DNA from: Thiorhodovibrio litoralis
GTDB lineage: Bacteria; Pseudomonadota; Gammaproteobacteria; Chromatiales; Chromatiaceae
Assembly (NCBI RefSeq): GCF_033954455.1
Contig: NZ_CP121473.1
Span: forward strand, 868,001 to 932,000
Reading direction: 5' to 3'
Length of the DNA: 64,000 nucleotides
The number at the start of each line of letters is the position of its first letter. The stretch's first letter is position 1. Position numbers and translations under genes: made by a program. The notes under the pieces were generated by a model. That model searched no databases, was not told the DNA's origin, and saw only the letters and a program-made list of their open reading frames with translations. Shown here piece after piece: positions 28,285 through 37,786 of this stretch.

Positions 28285-30141
28285 ATGAATCATTATCCGC
28301 TGTGGAAGAATCTTTCGATTCTGGCCGTGATTCTGGTCGGGCTGCTGCTTGCGCTGCCCAATCTGTTCTCGCAAGACCCGTCAATTGAGATTACCGCCGA
28401 GCGCGGTGTCGAGATGACCGACGGCAGCATCGCCGAAGTGCGGGCGGTGTTTGAGAACGCCGAGGTGCCGGTCAAGGACGTCGAGCGGCTGGAAGGCGAT
28501 CGCCTGCTGGCGCGCTTTCGCAGCTCAGGCGAGCAGCTGCGCGGGCTCGAGGTGCTGCAAAATACCCTGGGAGACCGCTACCGGGGTGCGCTGACCTTGT
28601 CGCCCGACCTGCCTGGCTGGCTGGATGCGATGGGACTTGAGCCAATGTTCCTTGGGCTCGACCTGCGCGGTGGTATTCACGTGCTGATCGATGTCGACAT
28701 GGACGCTGCGGTGGCGCAGGCGCTCGAGCGCTATACCGGCGACATCCGCACCGATTTGCGCAAGGCCAAGATTCGCTACCTGACGGTGCTGCGCGAGGGT
28801 GAAGGCGTGGAGGTGCGCTTTAAGGACGAGGCGAGCCGGGATGAAGCGGCCAAGCGCATTCGCGGCGAGTTTCCCAATCTCACCGTCGCGACCTCGGAGC
28901 GCGACGGCAATTTCTATGTCATCGGCAGCCTGCCGCCGGCGCAGCAAGAAGAGGTCAAACGCTTCGCGCTGCAGCAGAACATCACCACGCTGCGTAATCG
29001 CGTCAATGCCCTTGGCGTGGCCGAGCCTATCATCCAGCGCCAGGGTGAGCGGCGCATCGTGGTGCAGCTGCCTGGTGCTCAGGATCCTGGCCGGCTCAAG
29101 GAGCTGCTCGGCGCCACCGCGACGCTGGAGTACCGCCTGGTCGATACCGAGCACAGTGTGCAGGATGCCCTCGACGGGCGCGTGCCGGTCGGCGCGGCAC
29201 TTTACAAAGAGCGCAATGGCCAGCCGATTCTTCTCAAGCGCCGGGTGATTGTGACTGGTGACCAGATCACCGACGCATCGGCCGGGTTCGATCAGCAATC
29301 CGGCTCCCCAGCGGTCTTCGTCAGCCTCGATGGCCCGGGCGCGCGGCGCATGCGCAATGTGACGACCGAAAACGTCAGCAAGCCGATGGCGGTGGTTTTT
29401 ATCGAAAACCGTACCGTCACCCGTATGGTTGATGGCGAGCCGGTCAAGGCGCGCGAGCGCACCGAGGAAGTCATCAGCGTCGCCAACATCCTTGAGCCCT
29501 TCGGTCGGCGTTTCCAGACCACTGGGCTCGATAGCAGTGAGGAAGCGCACAATCTTGCGCTGCTGCTGCGCGCCGGTGCCCTGGCCGCGCCGATTGAGAT
29601 CGTAGAAGAACGCACCGTGGGCCCGAGCCTGGGGCAGGACAATATCGACCAGGGCTTTCTCTCGGTCATGGTCGGCCTGGCCGCAGTTGTGGTCTTTATG
29701 GCCCTTTACTACCGCTTGTTCGGGCTGGTGGCTGACCTGGTGCTGGTGGTGAACCTGATTATGATCGTCGCCGTGCTGTCGTTCTTGCAGGCCACGCTCA
29801 CTCTGCCGGGTATTGCCGGCATTGTGCTGACGGTAGGCATGGCCGTGGACGCCAATGTCCTGATCTTCGAGCGCATTCGCGAGGAGATCCGCAACGGCAG
29901 TTCGCCGCAGGCCAGTATTCACGCGGGCTATGACAAGGCGCTCTCGACCATTGTCGATGCTAATGTCACCACCCTGATTGCCGCCGTGGTGCTGTTCAGC
30001 TTCGGCACCGGTCCCATCAAAGGCTTCGCGGTAACGCTCTTCGTCGGTATCGTGACGTCCATGTTCACTGCCATTCTTGGCTCGCGCGCGCTGATCAACC
30101 TGATCTACGGTGGGCGTCGGGTGAAGAAGCTGGCGATTTAA
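28285..30141 (+). CDS. secD: Protein translocase subunit SecD
   Basis: Inner-membrane RND-type subunit that uses the proton gradient to pull exported proteins from SecYEG. At 618 residues it matches the family. It has an N-terminal span (about 8-27), a large periplasmic region with FLGLDLRGGIHVLIDVD and the P1 head domain, and five C-terminal spans from about residue 455 including the conserved GIAGIVLTVGMAVDANVLIFERI. It is in tight order with yajC (7 bases) and secF (16 bases), the standard operon. Confidence 0.98.
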   Translation: MNHYPLWKNLSILAVILVGLLLALPNLFSQDPSIEITAERGVEMTDGSIAEVRAVFENAEVPVKDVERLEGDRLLARFRSSGEQLRGLEVLQNTLGDRYRGALTLSPDLPGWLDAMGLEPMFLGLDLRGGIHVLIDVDMDAAVAQALERYTGDIRTDLRKAKIRYLTVLREGEGVEVRFKDEASRDEAAKRIRGEFPNLTVATSERDGNFYVIGSLPPAQQEEVKRFALQQNITTLRNRVNALGVAEPIIQRQGERRIVVQLPGAQDPGRLKELLGATATLEYRLVDTEHSVQDALDGRVPVGAALYKERNGQPILLKRRVIVTGDQITDASAGFDQQSGSPAVFVSLDGPGARRMRNVTTENVSKPMAVVFIENRTVTRMVDGEPVKARERTEEVISVANILEPFGRRFQTTGLDSSEEAHNLALLLRAGALAAPIEIVEERTVGPSLGQDNIDQGFLSVMVGLAAVVVFMALYYRLFGLVADLVLVVNLIMIVAVLSFLQATLTLPGIAGIVLTVGMAVDANVLIFERIREEIRNGSSPQASIHAGYDKALSTIVDANVTTLIAAVVLFSFGTGPIKGFAVTLFVGIVTSMFTAILGSRALINLIYGGRRVKKLAI

Positions 30142-30157
30142 TCCGGAGTTCGCGGCA

Positions 30158-31120
30158 ATGGCAGAAAAACAGATGGCGCACACTCAACTGATCAAAGAGC
30201 TCAATATCGACTTCATCGGCAAGCGGCGCATCGCGGTGATCGCCTCCGGTGTGCTGATTGCCCTTTGCCTGGTCTCGATGTTGGTGCGCGGGTTTAATTT
30301 CGGGCTCGACTTCACCGGCGGTACCGTGATCGAGGTGGGTTATGAGCAGCCGATGGAGCTTGCTGACATCAACCAGGCACTGGCCGATGAGAACTTTACC
30401 GACGCCGTGGTGCAGCACTTCGGCTCGCGCCAGGATGTGCTGATTCGTTTGGCGCCGCGAGATGATGAGGGAGCCAGCGCCGAGGTCAGCGATCAGGTCT
30501 TTCGCGCACTGAGCGCCCAGGTCGAGACTCCAGTCGATCTGCGCCGGGTGGAGTTCGTCGGCCCGCAGGTGGGTGAGGAGTTGCGCGAGCAGGGCGGGCT
30601 CGCGGTGCTGTTCTCACTGATCGGCATCCTGATCTATGTGGCGCTGCGCTTTGAGTGGCGTTTCGCCGCTGGTGCCGTGGTGGCCATCATCCATGACGTG
30701 ATTTTTACCCTTGGTATGTTCTCGATTTTCGCCATCCCTTTCGATCTCACCGTGCTGGCCGCCGTCCTTGCCGTGATTGGCTACTCGCTGAACGACACCA
30801 TCGTCATTTTCGATCGCATCCGCGAGAACTTCCGCCGGATGCGCAAGGGCACGGTCATCGAAATCACCAACCGCTCCATCAACCAGACCCTGTCGCGCAC
30901 CATCGTCACCTCCGGCACCACGCTGATTGTGCTGCTGGCGCTTTACTTCCTCGGTGGCGCAGCGATCAGCGGCTTCTCGCTGGCGCTGCTCATTGGCGTT
31001 GTAGTGGGTACCTACTCGACCATCTATGTGGCCACCGCCATGGTGATCTGGCTCGGCATCAGCCGCACCGATCTGATGCCGACCGTGAAGGAAGGTGAGG
31101 TGCTCGACGACCGGCCCTGA
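30158..31120 (+). CDS. secF: Protein translocase subunit SecF
   Basis: Partner of SecD in the inner membrane. It has 320 residues with the first span at about 24-44, the periplasmic FGLDFTGGTVIEVGYEQP segment, and five further spans containing VLAVIGYSLNDTIVIFDRIREN and SINQTLSRTIVTSGTTLIVL. It ends the yajC-secD-secF operon and converges on the DamX-like gene, with a 47-base gap and no strong terminator hairpin between them. Confidence 0.98.
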   Translation: MAEKQMAHTQLIKELNIDFIGKRRIAVIASGVLIALCLVSMLVRGFNFGLDFTGGTVIEVGYEQPMELADINQALADENFTDAVVQHFGSRQDVLIRLAPRDDEGASAEVSDQVFRALSAQVETPVDLRRVEFVGPQVGEELREQGGLAVLFSLIGILIYVALRFEWRFAAGAVVAIIHDVIFTLGMFSIFAIPFDLTVLAAVLAVIGYSLNDTIVIFDRIRENFRRMRKGTVIEITNRSINQTLSRTIVTSGTTLIVLLALYFLGGAAISGFSLALLIGVVVGTYSTIYVATAMVIWLGISRTDLMPTVKEGEVLDDRP

Positions 31121-31167
31121 TGATGAGCCGAGCCTGATAGGCTGCGCGCTGCGGTTGAATGTGCCGT

Positions 31168-33348
31168 TTATCTGCGCGCGTCTGCCTGCACGTCGCCGAT
31201 GCTGCGGATCCAATAGCCCTGCGCCACGATGTCGATAGGTAGCTGCGAGAGCCCGGTCATCGCGCTCGCCATGTCCGGGAAGCTGCCGAACACCGCGATC
31301 ACGACGGGACCGGTCGCGATGACATTGGCCCCCTCGAGCTGGTGAGATTGCAGGTAAGCCTCGACTGCCGCGAACTTTTTCAGTGCAATGAGCTGAATGG
31401 TCAGGTGGGACGGATTCTGTTCCGCCAGCCAGAGAAGATCCTCGCGGGTGCGAGCCTTTTGGTAGGTGACAGGCGCTTGGGAAGGTCCACTTGCGGACAC
31501 TGGCGTATCCGTGGCTGCAGGAGCCTCCGGCGGACGCCTTTCCGATGCCGCAGGATTCTGAGTTTCCGATAGAGTTTGAGCGCGCGCTGTCGGCTGTTGA
31601 TCCGGCCGTGGCGGGCTGGTTGCCTGATCAGTGGCCGGCGCGGATGCTTGGCCGGTTGCGGGCGCAGGCTCTGACCCGAGCTCGGGCTCTGCTTCTTTCT
31701 TGGAATCTGCTTCTGTTTTGGAATCTGCTTCTGTTTTGGAATCTGCTTCGGTCTCGGAATCTGCTTCGGTCTCTGCCTCGGGCGCAGTTTGGGGCCGGGG
31801 CTCGGTTTCTGGCGGCTCAGATGGCAACGCTGGCGGCTGCTCGGTTTGATGCTCGACGGGGGCGCCTACCGAAGGAATCGCGATCCCTGTGTCGGGCGGT
31901 TGCATTTCCGCTGAAGGCGGCTGGCCAGGATCGCCAGATGGGTCTTCGTTCGGGTTCTCTGCGATCATCTCCTCTGTGATCACGGGCTCTGTGGTCGCCG
32001 TTTCTGGGATCACCGTATCTGGGATCGCAGTCTCTGGGGGGGGTGCCGCAGCTGCGGGCGCCTCACTGTTGGGCGCATCGCCGGGCGCTTGAGTCGCTTC
32101 GATAGAATCTGGCTCGGGCTGCGGCGCCTGTGATGCGGGTGGCATGCCTGGGGCTTGGGTGTCGGGCGGTAGCAGCCGCGGAGGCCGCGTCGAGCCGCTT
32201 GCGGGCCGATTCAGCGCGTTTTCGTCCTCGGGCAGGTTGAGGGCGATGCTCAGAATGATCGCGACAAGACCTGCGCCGGTGGCGGTTGGCAGGAACCAGG
32301 GTTGCTTCCAGAAGGCAAGGGCTAGCTTGCGGCGCTTCGGTTCGGGTTTTTGTGTTTGTTCCTCTGGCTCGAGCGCGCTCGTCGGCTCAGATTCGGCGCG
32401 CGGCTCCTCGCTGGTGGGTGCATCTTCCGGCTCTGGGGGTTCTGCAGACTCCGGGCTTTCAGGACCCTCTGGGGGCTGCTCGGTCTCCTGGTCCTCCTGG
32501 GGGCTGTCGTCCTCGGCGGGCTCGTCTATGAGTGCATCAGGCAGTTCATCAGGCAGCTCATCAGGCGCTGGGCCGGTCTGGCTCTTGTGCTCAACCGCCT
32601 CGCAGTAATCGCTCAGCCATTCTTCGGCGAGCTCGTTCAGATCGCCTGGTAGCCCACGGCTGCGCTTGTGTAGATTGGCGATAATCTCTGGCTTGAACAG
32701 GCTCGCAATTTCGGCATTTCCGGCCGCCGCGAGCCGCTGGCGCAGATAGGCAGCGGTTTGCTCCTGGTTGAAGGCAAGCAGGCCAATGTGCTGGACTTGG
32801 CGATCATTCTCGGTCTCGAAAATCCGCTGGTAATTGCGCCCGAGCACGGCGTCTCCCATCAGCAGCAGTCGCGGGCCGATGGGGCTGGCGGCGCTGACAT
32901 CCTCGCCGAGCTTGAGCAACTCGCGCAGGATGCCGGAGCCAAGCAGATGGGCGTCATCAACCGCGATCAGCATGTCGATGCCGCGCTTTCCGCGCTCGAC
33001 CAGCAGCTCGTTCAGTCTCCGGCTGCGATCGTCCTCACCGCGCGCGGCCAGGTGCTTGCGAATGGTCACGTCGACGGACGCGAAGGTGGTATTGCTGCGT
33101 CCGCGAAAGGCGACGATCTCGAAATAGCGCGGCATGGCGCCAAGCAGCCGCATCAGCTGGGTGCTGCGACCGGCGCCGCTGCTTGCGCTGAGCAGGAGAA
33201 TGGCGCCCGGCTTCTCGAGCGCGCTCAGCATCCGTTCGATCTGTGTGTCGAGTAGGGTGTCTTTGTAAAGGAACGCCTCCCGCGCACCCGGCGCGAAGGG
33301 CTGATCCTGCAGCTGCAAGCGTTCGAGACACTCGGGCGTTAGTGCCAT
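31168..33348 (-). CDS. DamX-like protein: AAA ATPase domain, disordered repeat linker and SPOR domain
   Basis: A 726-residue bitopic inner-membrane protein. Residues 1-250 form an ExeA/AAA_22-like ATPase (ILLLSASSGAGRSTQLMRLL as a modified Walker A, DMLIAVDDAHLLGSGIL as Walker B). An acidic Pro/Glu-rich linker follows. A single span (PTATGAGLVAIILSIAL) lies near residue 355, then a long periplasmic low-complexity region with (E/K)TEADS hexapeptide repeats, and a C-terminal SPOR domain (about 640-720) that should bind denuded septal peptidoglycan. This matches DamX-type division proteins, which usually sit near aroB. Here it converges on secF and no aro genes are adjacent. Confidence 0.85.
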   Translation of the reverse strand: MALTPECLERLQLQDQPFAPGAREAFLYKDTLLDTQIERMLSALEKPGAILLLSASSGAGRSTQLMRLLGAMPRYFEIVAFRGRSNTTFASVDVTIRKHLAARGEDDRSRRLNELLVERGKRGIDMLIAVDDAHLLGSGILRELLKLGEDVSAASPIGPRLLLMGDAVLGRNYQRIFETENDRQVQHIGLLAFNQEQTAAYLRQRLAAAGNAEIASLFKPEIIANLHKRSRGLPGDLNELAEEWLSDYCEAVEHKSQTGPAPDELPDELPDALIDEPAEDDSPQEDQETEQPPEGPESPESAEPPEPEDAPTSEEPRAESEPTSALEPEEQTQKPEPKRRKLALAFWKQPWFLPTATGAGLVAIILSIALNLPEDENALNRPASGSTRPPRLLPPDTQAPGMPPASQAPQPEPDSIEATQAPGDAPNSEAPAAAAPPPETAIPDTVIPETATTEPVITEEMIAENPNEDPSGDPGQPPSAEMQPPDTGIAIPSVGAPVEHQTEQPPALPSEPPETEPRPQTAPEAETEADSETEADSKTEADSKTEADSKKEAEPELGSEPAPATGQASAPATDQATSPPRPDQQPTARAQTLSETQNPAASERRPPEAPAATDTPVSASGPSQAPVTYQKARTREDLLWLAEQNPSHLTIQLIALKKFAAVEAYLQSHQLEGANVIATGPVVIAVFGSFPDMASAMTGLSQLPIDIVAQGYWIRSIGDVQADARR
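31691..31780. repeat. 18-bp tandem repeat, five units, inside the DamX-like gene
   Basis: Units start at 31691, 31709, 31727, 31745 and 31763. Units 2 and 3 are identical and the outer ones diverge. Read on the minus strand they encode (E/K)TEADS in frame, so gain or loss of units would alter only linker length. Confidence 0.85.
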
Positions 33349-33412
33349 TGCGACGCTATGACCTCAGTGCCCAGCATGGATGTTTTTCTGTCCTGGTGGC
33401 AGGGGCGCATCG

Positions 33413-34270
33413 CTAGTACAGCCCCAGGTCGTCTAGCGATGGCAATGCCTCGGTGTCCTCTTCCGTCGAAGGCTCCGGGGTGTCGGTCAATACCATGGTT
33501 TCTTCGGCAATCTCCGGGAATCGCTCACGCAATTCCTTGCGCAGCAGGGTGAGGCCCTCAGCCTGGTAGTCGAAAACCGAGAAATGCGTTGCAAAGGCTC
33601 CCATGGGACGGAAGACGACGCCATTGACGCGCGCCTTGGCATGAACGGAAAAGATTTCTGGCTCGCCAGCAAGAACGACCGGGATATCAAGTCCATGCAC
33701 CGAATTTTTCTCAAGCTTTTCGGACAGGGCGACGCGCATCTTTGTTGGTGTGACGTCCTCTGTCCAGCCTACAAGATTGCCACCTCCGGCGAGCGCGAGC
33801 TTGACTCGCCTGTGCAGCGGAAAGCTCATTGCGTGCGCTACGCTTGGCCGTTCGTCATAGCGAACCTGTGTTTCTGTCATCAGTGGCGCGGACAGCTGGT
33901 CGACCTGTGCTTGGAAGAGCGATTCCGCTTCGCCAACAAACTCTTCCACTTGCAAGGCAAGGCGGAAATCTGTCGTACTGGTGTCAAGTACGCAGCTAAC
34001 AACTCTTGTGGTTACCTCTGCCTGGACTTCCTTTCCCCGGCGATGGTTGAACATGAACACAAGCACCCGCAATCGCACCCCCACGCGCTGCGGCTTGTCG
34101 GCATGAATGCTCAGCCCGCTGCAGGAGATATCCTCCGCCCACAGAAGTTCTGTGTGCCCATCGGGGAACAGAACGCCAGTTCTGAGCTTGCAGCGGAATC
34201 TGGGGTGTTGGCGTCGATCTTCCACTTGGTGCTCTATCTTGCGTCGGGGTCGCGTCCATCGCGGGCGCAT
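33413..34270 (-). CDS. PilZ-domain protein (probable c-di-GMP receptor)
   Basis: A 285-residue cytoplasmic protein. The N-terminal PilZ domain shows the c-di-GMP signature: the arginine-rich start EDRRQHPRFRCKLRTGVLF and, about 30 residues later, AEDISCSGLSIHAD (the D/NxSxxG motif). A second, degenerate PilZ-like unit may follow (LHRRVKLALAGGGNLVGWTEDVT). It could respond to the diguanylate cyclase at 5166-6761, but no physical link exists. ATG at 34270 is preceded by GGAGG only 3 bases away. A TTG at 34300 is in frame, so the start is uncertain. It is divergent from lptF. Confidence 0.85.
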   Translation of the reverse strand: MRPRWTRPRRKIEHQVEDRRQHPRFRCKLRTGVLFPDGHTELLWAEDISCSGLSIHADKPQRVGVRLRVLVFMFNHRRGKEVQAEVTTRVVSCVLDTSTTDFRLALQVEEFVGEAESLFQAQVDQLSAPLMTETQVRYDERPSVAHAMSFPLHRRVKLALAGGGNLVGWTEDVTPTKMRVALSEKLEKNSVHGLDIPVVLAGEPEIFSVHAKARVNGVVFRPMGAFATHFSVFDYQAEGLTLLRKELRERFPEIAEETMVLTDTPEPSTEEDTEALPSLDDLGLY

Positions 34271-34429
34271 CGACCTCCGTTGCGATTCCAGTCCAAACAA
34301 GTCTAGCGCATTCCGGTTGCGGCAGGGTTCTTTCCTCCCGCCCGAGCCAGGACTTGCTCGATTGATCAGAGGCTTCCAGAATGCTCAGCATTCGAGATGT
34401 TGCGATTGATGTCCCAAGGGCTCGAGCCG

Positions 34430-35560
34430 ATGCTAACTGTTATCGACCGCTATGTGCTGTTGGAGGCCGCGAAAGTCTTTGCGGCGATTACCCTGACGCT
34501 GTTTTTGATCACGGCGAGCGTGCTTTTTCTGCGCAGCCTTGAGGAAGTGAATATCGGTGCGCTCAGTACCGAGGTGGCCTTTCGTTATCTTGGTTACCAA
34601 CTGCTGCGTGATAGTGGCCACCTGGTCCCACCGGCGTTCTTTCTGGCGTCATTGGTGGCGCTCGGGCGCATGGCGCGCGACAGCGAGCTGATTGCCCTGC
34701 AGGCATGTGGTGTCGGCCCGGTGCGTATCTACCGGGCTTTGCTCTATTTGGCGCTGCCGCTCGCGCTTATCACAGCCTGGCTGGCCCTGGTGGTCCAGCC
34801 CGATGCAGCGGCGAAAATTCAGGTTATCCGCGAACTCCAGGGGGAGCAGGCCACCCAGGTTGCCGGTTTGCAGGCGGGTCGCTTTTATCAGCAGTTGGGT
34901 GGCGATGTGACCTTTTACGCCGCGCACTTCGATGCCGAGAAGCGCTTGCACGGCATTTTCCTCTACGATCGCCGCGACCCAAGCAGGCCAAGCTTGGTGT
35001 TGTCAGACGTTGGCTACTATCAGGAAACGCGCGATGCCGGGGGACGTTACATTGTGCTAAACCGCGGGCGGCGCTACGATGGCGCGCCTGGCATGGCAGA
35101 TTTCAGCATCGGCGAGTTCGATCGCTACCAGTTGCAATTGGATGCGCCAGCGTCCGCAGCCATGGCGCGTAATAAGCGCTCGACGCGCAAGACTGCTGAG
35201 CTCTTAGGCTCGGACAATCGCGGCGACTGGGCCGAACTGCAGCATCGCTTCGCGAACCCTCTGGCCTTGTTCGCACTGGCGCTTATCGCCATTCCACTAA
35301 CGGCAACATCGCCCCGGCAGACGGGAAGCGGGCGGCTGATCTTGGCACTCTTCACATATTTCGCCTTTTTCAACCTGCAACGCCTGGCCGAGAGTTGGCT
35401 CGAGTTTGGCATCTTGCCAGCCTGGCTCGGGAGCCTGTGGTATCAGCCGTTATTGGTTGTTCTGGTGTTTGCGATTCTCGCGCCCAGGTCGTTCTGGATG
35501 GAGCGCAAGCGCGCGCTGCAATGGATTCCAAGAAGGCTGGAAGTGCTGAGCCGGAAATGA
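34430..35560 (+). CDS. lptF: LPS export ABC transporter permease LptF
   Basis: An inner-membrane permease that with LptG and LptB2 extracts lipopolysaccharide and feeds it to LptC. It has 376 residues with six spans in a 3+3 arrangement around a periplasmic jellyroll (about 120-265). Family marks include MLTVIDRYVLLEAAKVFAAI at the N-terminus, YQLLRDSGHLVPPAFFLASL, and the coupling-helix region LVALGRMARDSELIALQACG. The frame is open from 34397; the ATG at 34430 has AAGGG 9 bases upstream and gives the conserved start. lptG, normally the next gene, is absent here: a HisHF fusion follows instead. Confidence 0.9.
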   Translation: MLTVIDRYVLLEAAKVFAAITLTLFLITASVLFLRSLEEVNIGALSTEVAFRYLGYQLLRDSGHLVPPAFFLASLVALGRMARDSELIALQACGVGPVRIYRALLYLALPLALITAWLALVVQPDAAAKIQVIRELQGEQATQVAGLQAGRFYQQLGGDVTFYAAHFDAEKRLHGIFLYDRRDPSRPSLVLSDVGYYQETRDAGGRYIVLNRGRRYDGAPGMADFSIGEFDRYQLQLDAPASAAMARNKRSTRKTAELLGSDNRGDWAELQHRFANPLALFALALIAIPLTATSPRQTGSGRLILALFTYFAFFNLQRLAESWLEFGILPAWLGSLWYQPLLVVLVFAILAPRSFWMERKRALQWIPRRLEVLSRK

Positions 35561-35650
35561 AAAATCTGCGCGGCTTCCAAATTCGGGGCCGAGGCTTCAA
35601 ACTCTCGGCTTCAAAGTCCAATCTCTGTAACTGCCAACCCGCAACTGTCC

Positions 35651-37276
35651 ATGATTGCCCTTCTTGATTATGGTGCCGGCAATGTGCGTAGCGTGCGCAA
35701 TGCCGTGGCCGCACTCGGTTATCCGCTCACCGATGTTCGCAAGCCAGCCGATATTTTGGCGGCCGAGCAGCTCATTTTCCCCGGCGTGGGCGCCTTCGGG
35801 CCCGCGATGGAGCGCCTGCGCGAACTGGGCTTCGAGGAGCCTCTGCGCAAGTATTTGCTTGCTGGACGGCCTTTTCTCGGTATTTGCATCGGCTTGCAGT
35901 CGCTGTTTGAGGGTAGCGAGGAATCGCCCGGCGTGCCCGGACTTGGGCTGATTCCGGGAATTGTCCGGCGTTTTGACAACACTCGCCTGTCGGTGCCGCA
36001 CATGGGCTGGAACGGTCTACGCCTGCAACGCGACTGCGAGTTGCTGGAAGACGCTGAAGAGCGGCGCTTTTACTTTGTGCATTCTTACTTTGCCGAGCCC
36101 AATGCGAGCAACCGCGATTGGGTACTGGCACAGACGGATTACGGGCGGCCGTTTATCAGCGCCGTGCAACGCGGTGAGGTTGCTGCGGTGCAATTCCATC
36201 CGGAGAAAAGCGGTGCGCCGGGGCTCGAAGTCCTGCGGCGTTTCCTCGCCGGACAGTGCACCCTGGACGAGTCGTCCGCTGGAGATGCCTCGGGTGCTGA
36301 GCCAGAGCAAGTCGCCACCTCGGCGCAAGAGCCGACATGTCTGGCCAAGCGCGTCATTGCCTGTCTCGATGTGCGCACCAACGACCAAGGCGACCTGGTG
36401 GTCACCAAGGGAGATCAGTACGACGTGCGCGAGCAAGGCGAGGTGCGCAACCTCGGCAAGCCAGTCGAGTTGGCCAAACGCTACTATGACGAGGGTGCTG
36501 ACGAGATCACCTTTCTCAACATCACCGCCTTCAGAGACTTTCCGCTCGCTGACCAACCCATGCTTGAAGTGCTGCGCCTCGCTTCGGAGCAGATTTTCGT
36601 GCCGCTTACCATCGGCGGTGGCATCCGCGCCTTTACGGACAGCGACGGGCGCGACCATTCCGCATTGGATGTTGCGTCCGAATACTTCCGTTCCGGGGCC
36701 GATAAGGTCTCGATCGGCTCCGAGGCCGTGCTGGTTGCCGAGGCCTTTTACGCGCGCGGCGGGCGCGGCGATGGCAGCAGCGCCATCGAGCAGATCGCGC
36801 GCGTCTACGGCAGCCAGGCGGTAGTCATATCAGTCGATCCGCGTCGCGTCTATGTGGATGCGCCGGATGCGACCTCGCATCGCTGTGTTCAGACGGCAGA
36901 GCCTGGCCCCAATGGCGAGGGTTACTGCTGGTTTCAGTGCACCATCAAGGGCGGGCGCGAGGGGCGCGATCTGGATGTGGCGCAGCTGGTGCAAGCCTGC
37001 GAGCAGCTTGGCGCCGGGGAGATTCTGGTCAACTCCATCGACCGCGACGGCAGCGGCCGTGGCTTCGACCTAGAGCTGCTTGAAATGGTCCGCGCCTGTG
37101 TGCGCATCCCGGTCATTGCCTCAAGCGGCGCCGGCTGCCCCGATCACTTCAGCGCGCTTTTTGCAGCCGTCGATGTAGACGCAGCCTTGGCCGCCGGGAT
37201 TTTCCATCGGCGCGAGGTCCCCATCGAAGCAGTCAAGAGCGACCTACGCGACCACGAGGTTATGATTCGCGGCTAA
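35651..37276 (+). CDS. hisHF: Imidazole glycerol phosphate synthase, HisH-HisF fusion
   Basis: A 541-residue bifunctional enzyme. The N-terminal glutaminase (HisH, 1-205) has the nucleophile Cys79 in FLGICIGLQSL and the His183/Glu185 pair in VQFHPEKSG. A linker of about 25 residues follows. The C-terminal cyclase (HisF, from about 231) has the catalytic Asp in RVIACLDVR and a second in VVISVDPRRV. Ammonia is channelled between them to make IGP and AICAR. The HisF half carries insertions (ASEYFRSGADKVSIGSEAV, EAFYARGGRGDGSSAIEQIA, GYCWFQCTIKGGREGRDL) that I remember from yeast HIS7 and not from ordinary bacterial HisF. No other his genes are nearby. Confidence 0.93.
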   Translation: MIALLDYGAGNVRSVRNAVAALGYPLTDVRKPADILAAEQLIFPGVGAFGPAMERLRELGFEEPLRKYLLAGRPFLGICIGLQSLFEGSEESPGVPGLGLIPGIVRRFDNTRLSVPHMGWNGLRLQRDCELLEDAEERRFYFVHSYFAEPNASNRDWVLAQTDYGRPFISAVQRGEVAAVQFHPEKSGAPGLEVLRRFLAGQCTLDESSAGDASGAEPEQVATSAQEPTCLAKRVIACLDVRTNDQGDLVVTKGDQYDVREQGEVRNLGKPVELAKRYYDEGADEITFLNITAFRDFPLADQPMLEVLRLASEQIFVPLTIGGGIRAFTDSDGRDHSALDVASEYFRSGADKVSIGSEAVLVAEAFYARGGRGDGSSAIEQIARVYGSQAVVISVDPRRVYVDAPDATSHRCVQTAEPGPNGEGYCWFQCTIKGGREGRDLDVAQLVQACEQLGAGEILVNSIDRDGSGRGFDLELLEMVRACVRIPVIASSGAGCPDHFSALFAAVDVDAALAAGIFHRREVPIEAVKSDLRDHEVMIRG

Positions 37277-37413
37277 TGCTCTACCGGCCCATCATCGGCC
37301 CAGACTATAGGGTTAGGGTTGCCCGGCAGTTGCGGGTTTCGTTCAGGCCAACCGTCTTGCAACGAAAACTGATGATCAGCCGCTCATCGCAGAGCGATAC
37401 GGAGGGGAGGCAT

Positions 37414-37444
37414 AAAAAAACCGGCATCGAAGCCGGTTTTTTTT
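37414..37444. terminator. Strong bidirectional rho-independent terminator
   Basis: Seven As and CCGGC (37414-37425), a six-base loop, then GCCGG and eight Ts (37432-37444). It reads as a terminator on both strands, serving hisHF (138 bases upstream) and the minus-strand tRNA-fMet gene, which ends 49 bases away. Confidence 0.92.
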
Positions 37445-37492
37445 GATTTGCGATATCCGATCAGGTATATCGGGCATCGCTAACTGGAAAAT

Positions 37493-37569
<77 letters not shown>

Positions 37570-37786
37570 ACTGAGCCAACCATAATACCGCAGTCATCCG
37601 GGCTTTGCAACTGACGAATGAATGCGGACGCACGTTGAGTCTGGCGTGTTCTGTGTCAGATGATGTCATTGATGCCCGCCAGGCCGCAGCGCGACCCGCT
37701 GTTGTCAGGCAGGATTTGCTTTCACCCCAAGCGGCGTCGATGATGCAGGGGTAGAAGTTGATACGCGCCCAAAGAGTTGCGAAACC

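Noticed and set aside
28525-30183. 552-codon minus-strand open frame
   Set aside because: It is fully antisense to secD; its His/Gln-rich composition is the usual artefact of GC-rich codon use on the other strand.
31121-31167. Short hairpin AGCC-TGAT-AGGCT between secF and the DamX-like gene
   Set aside because: The stem is only four to five pairs with no T-run, too weak to call a terminator.
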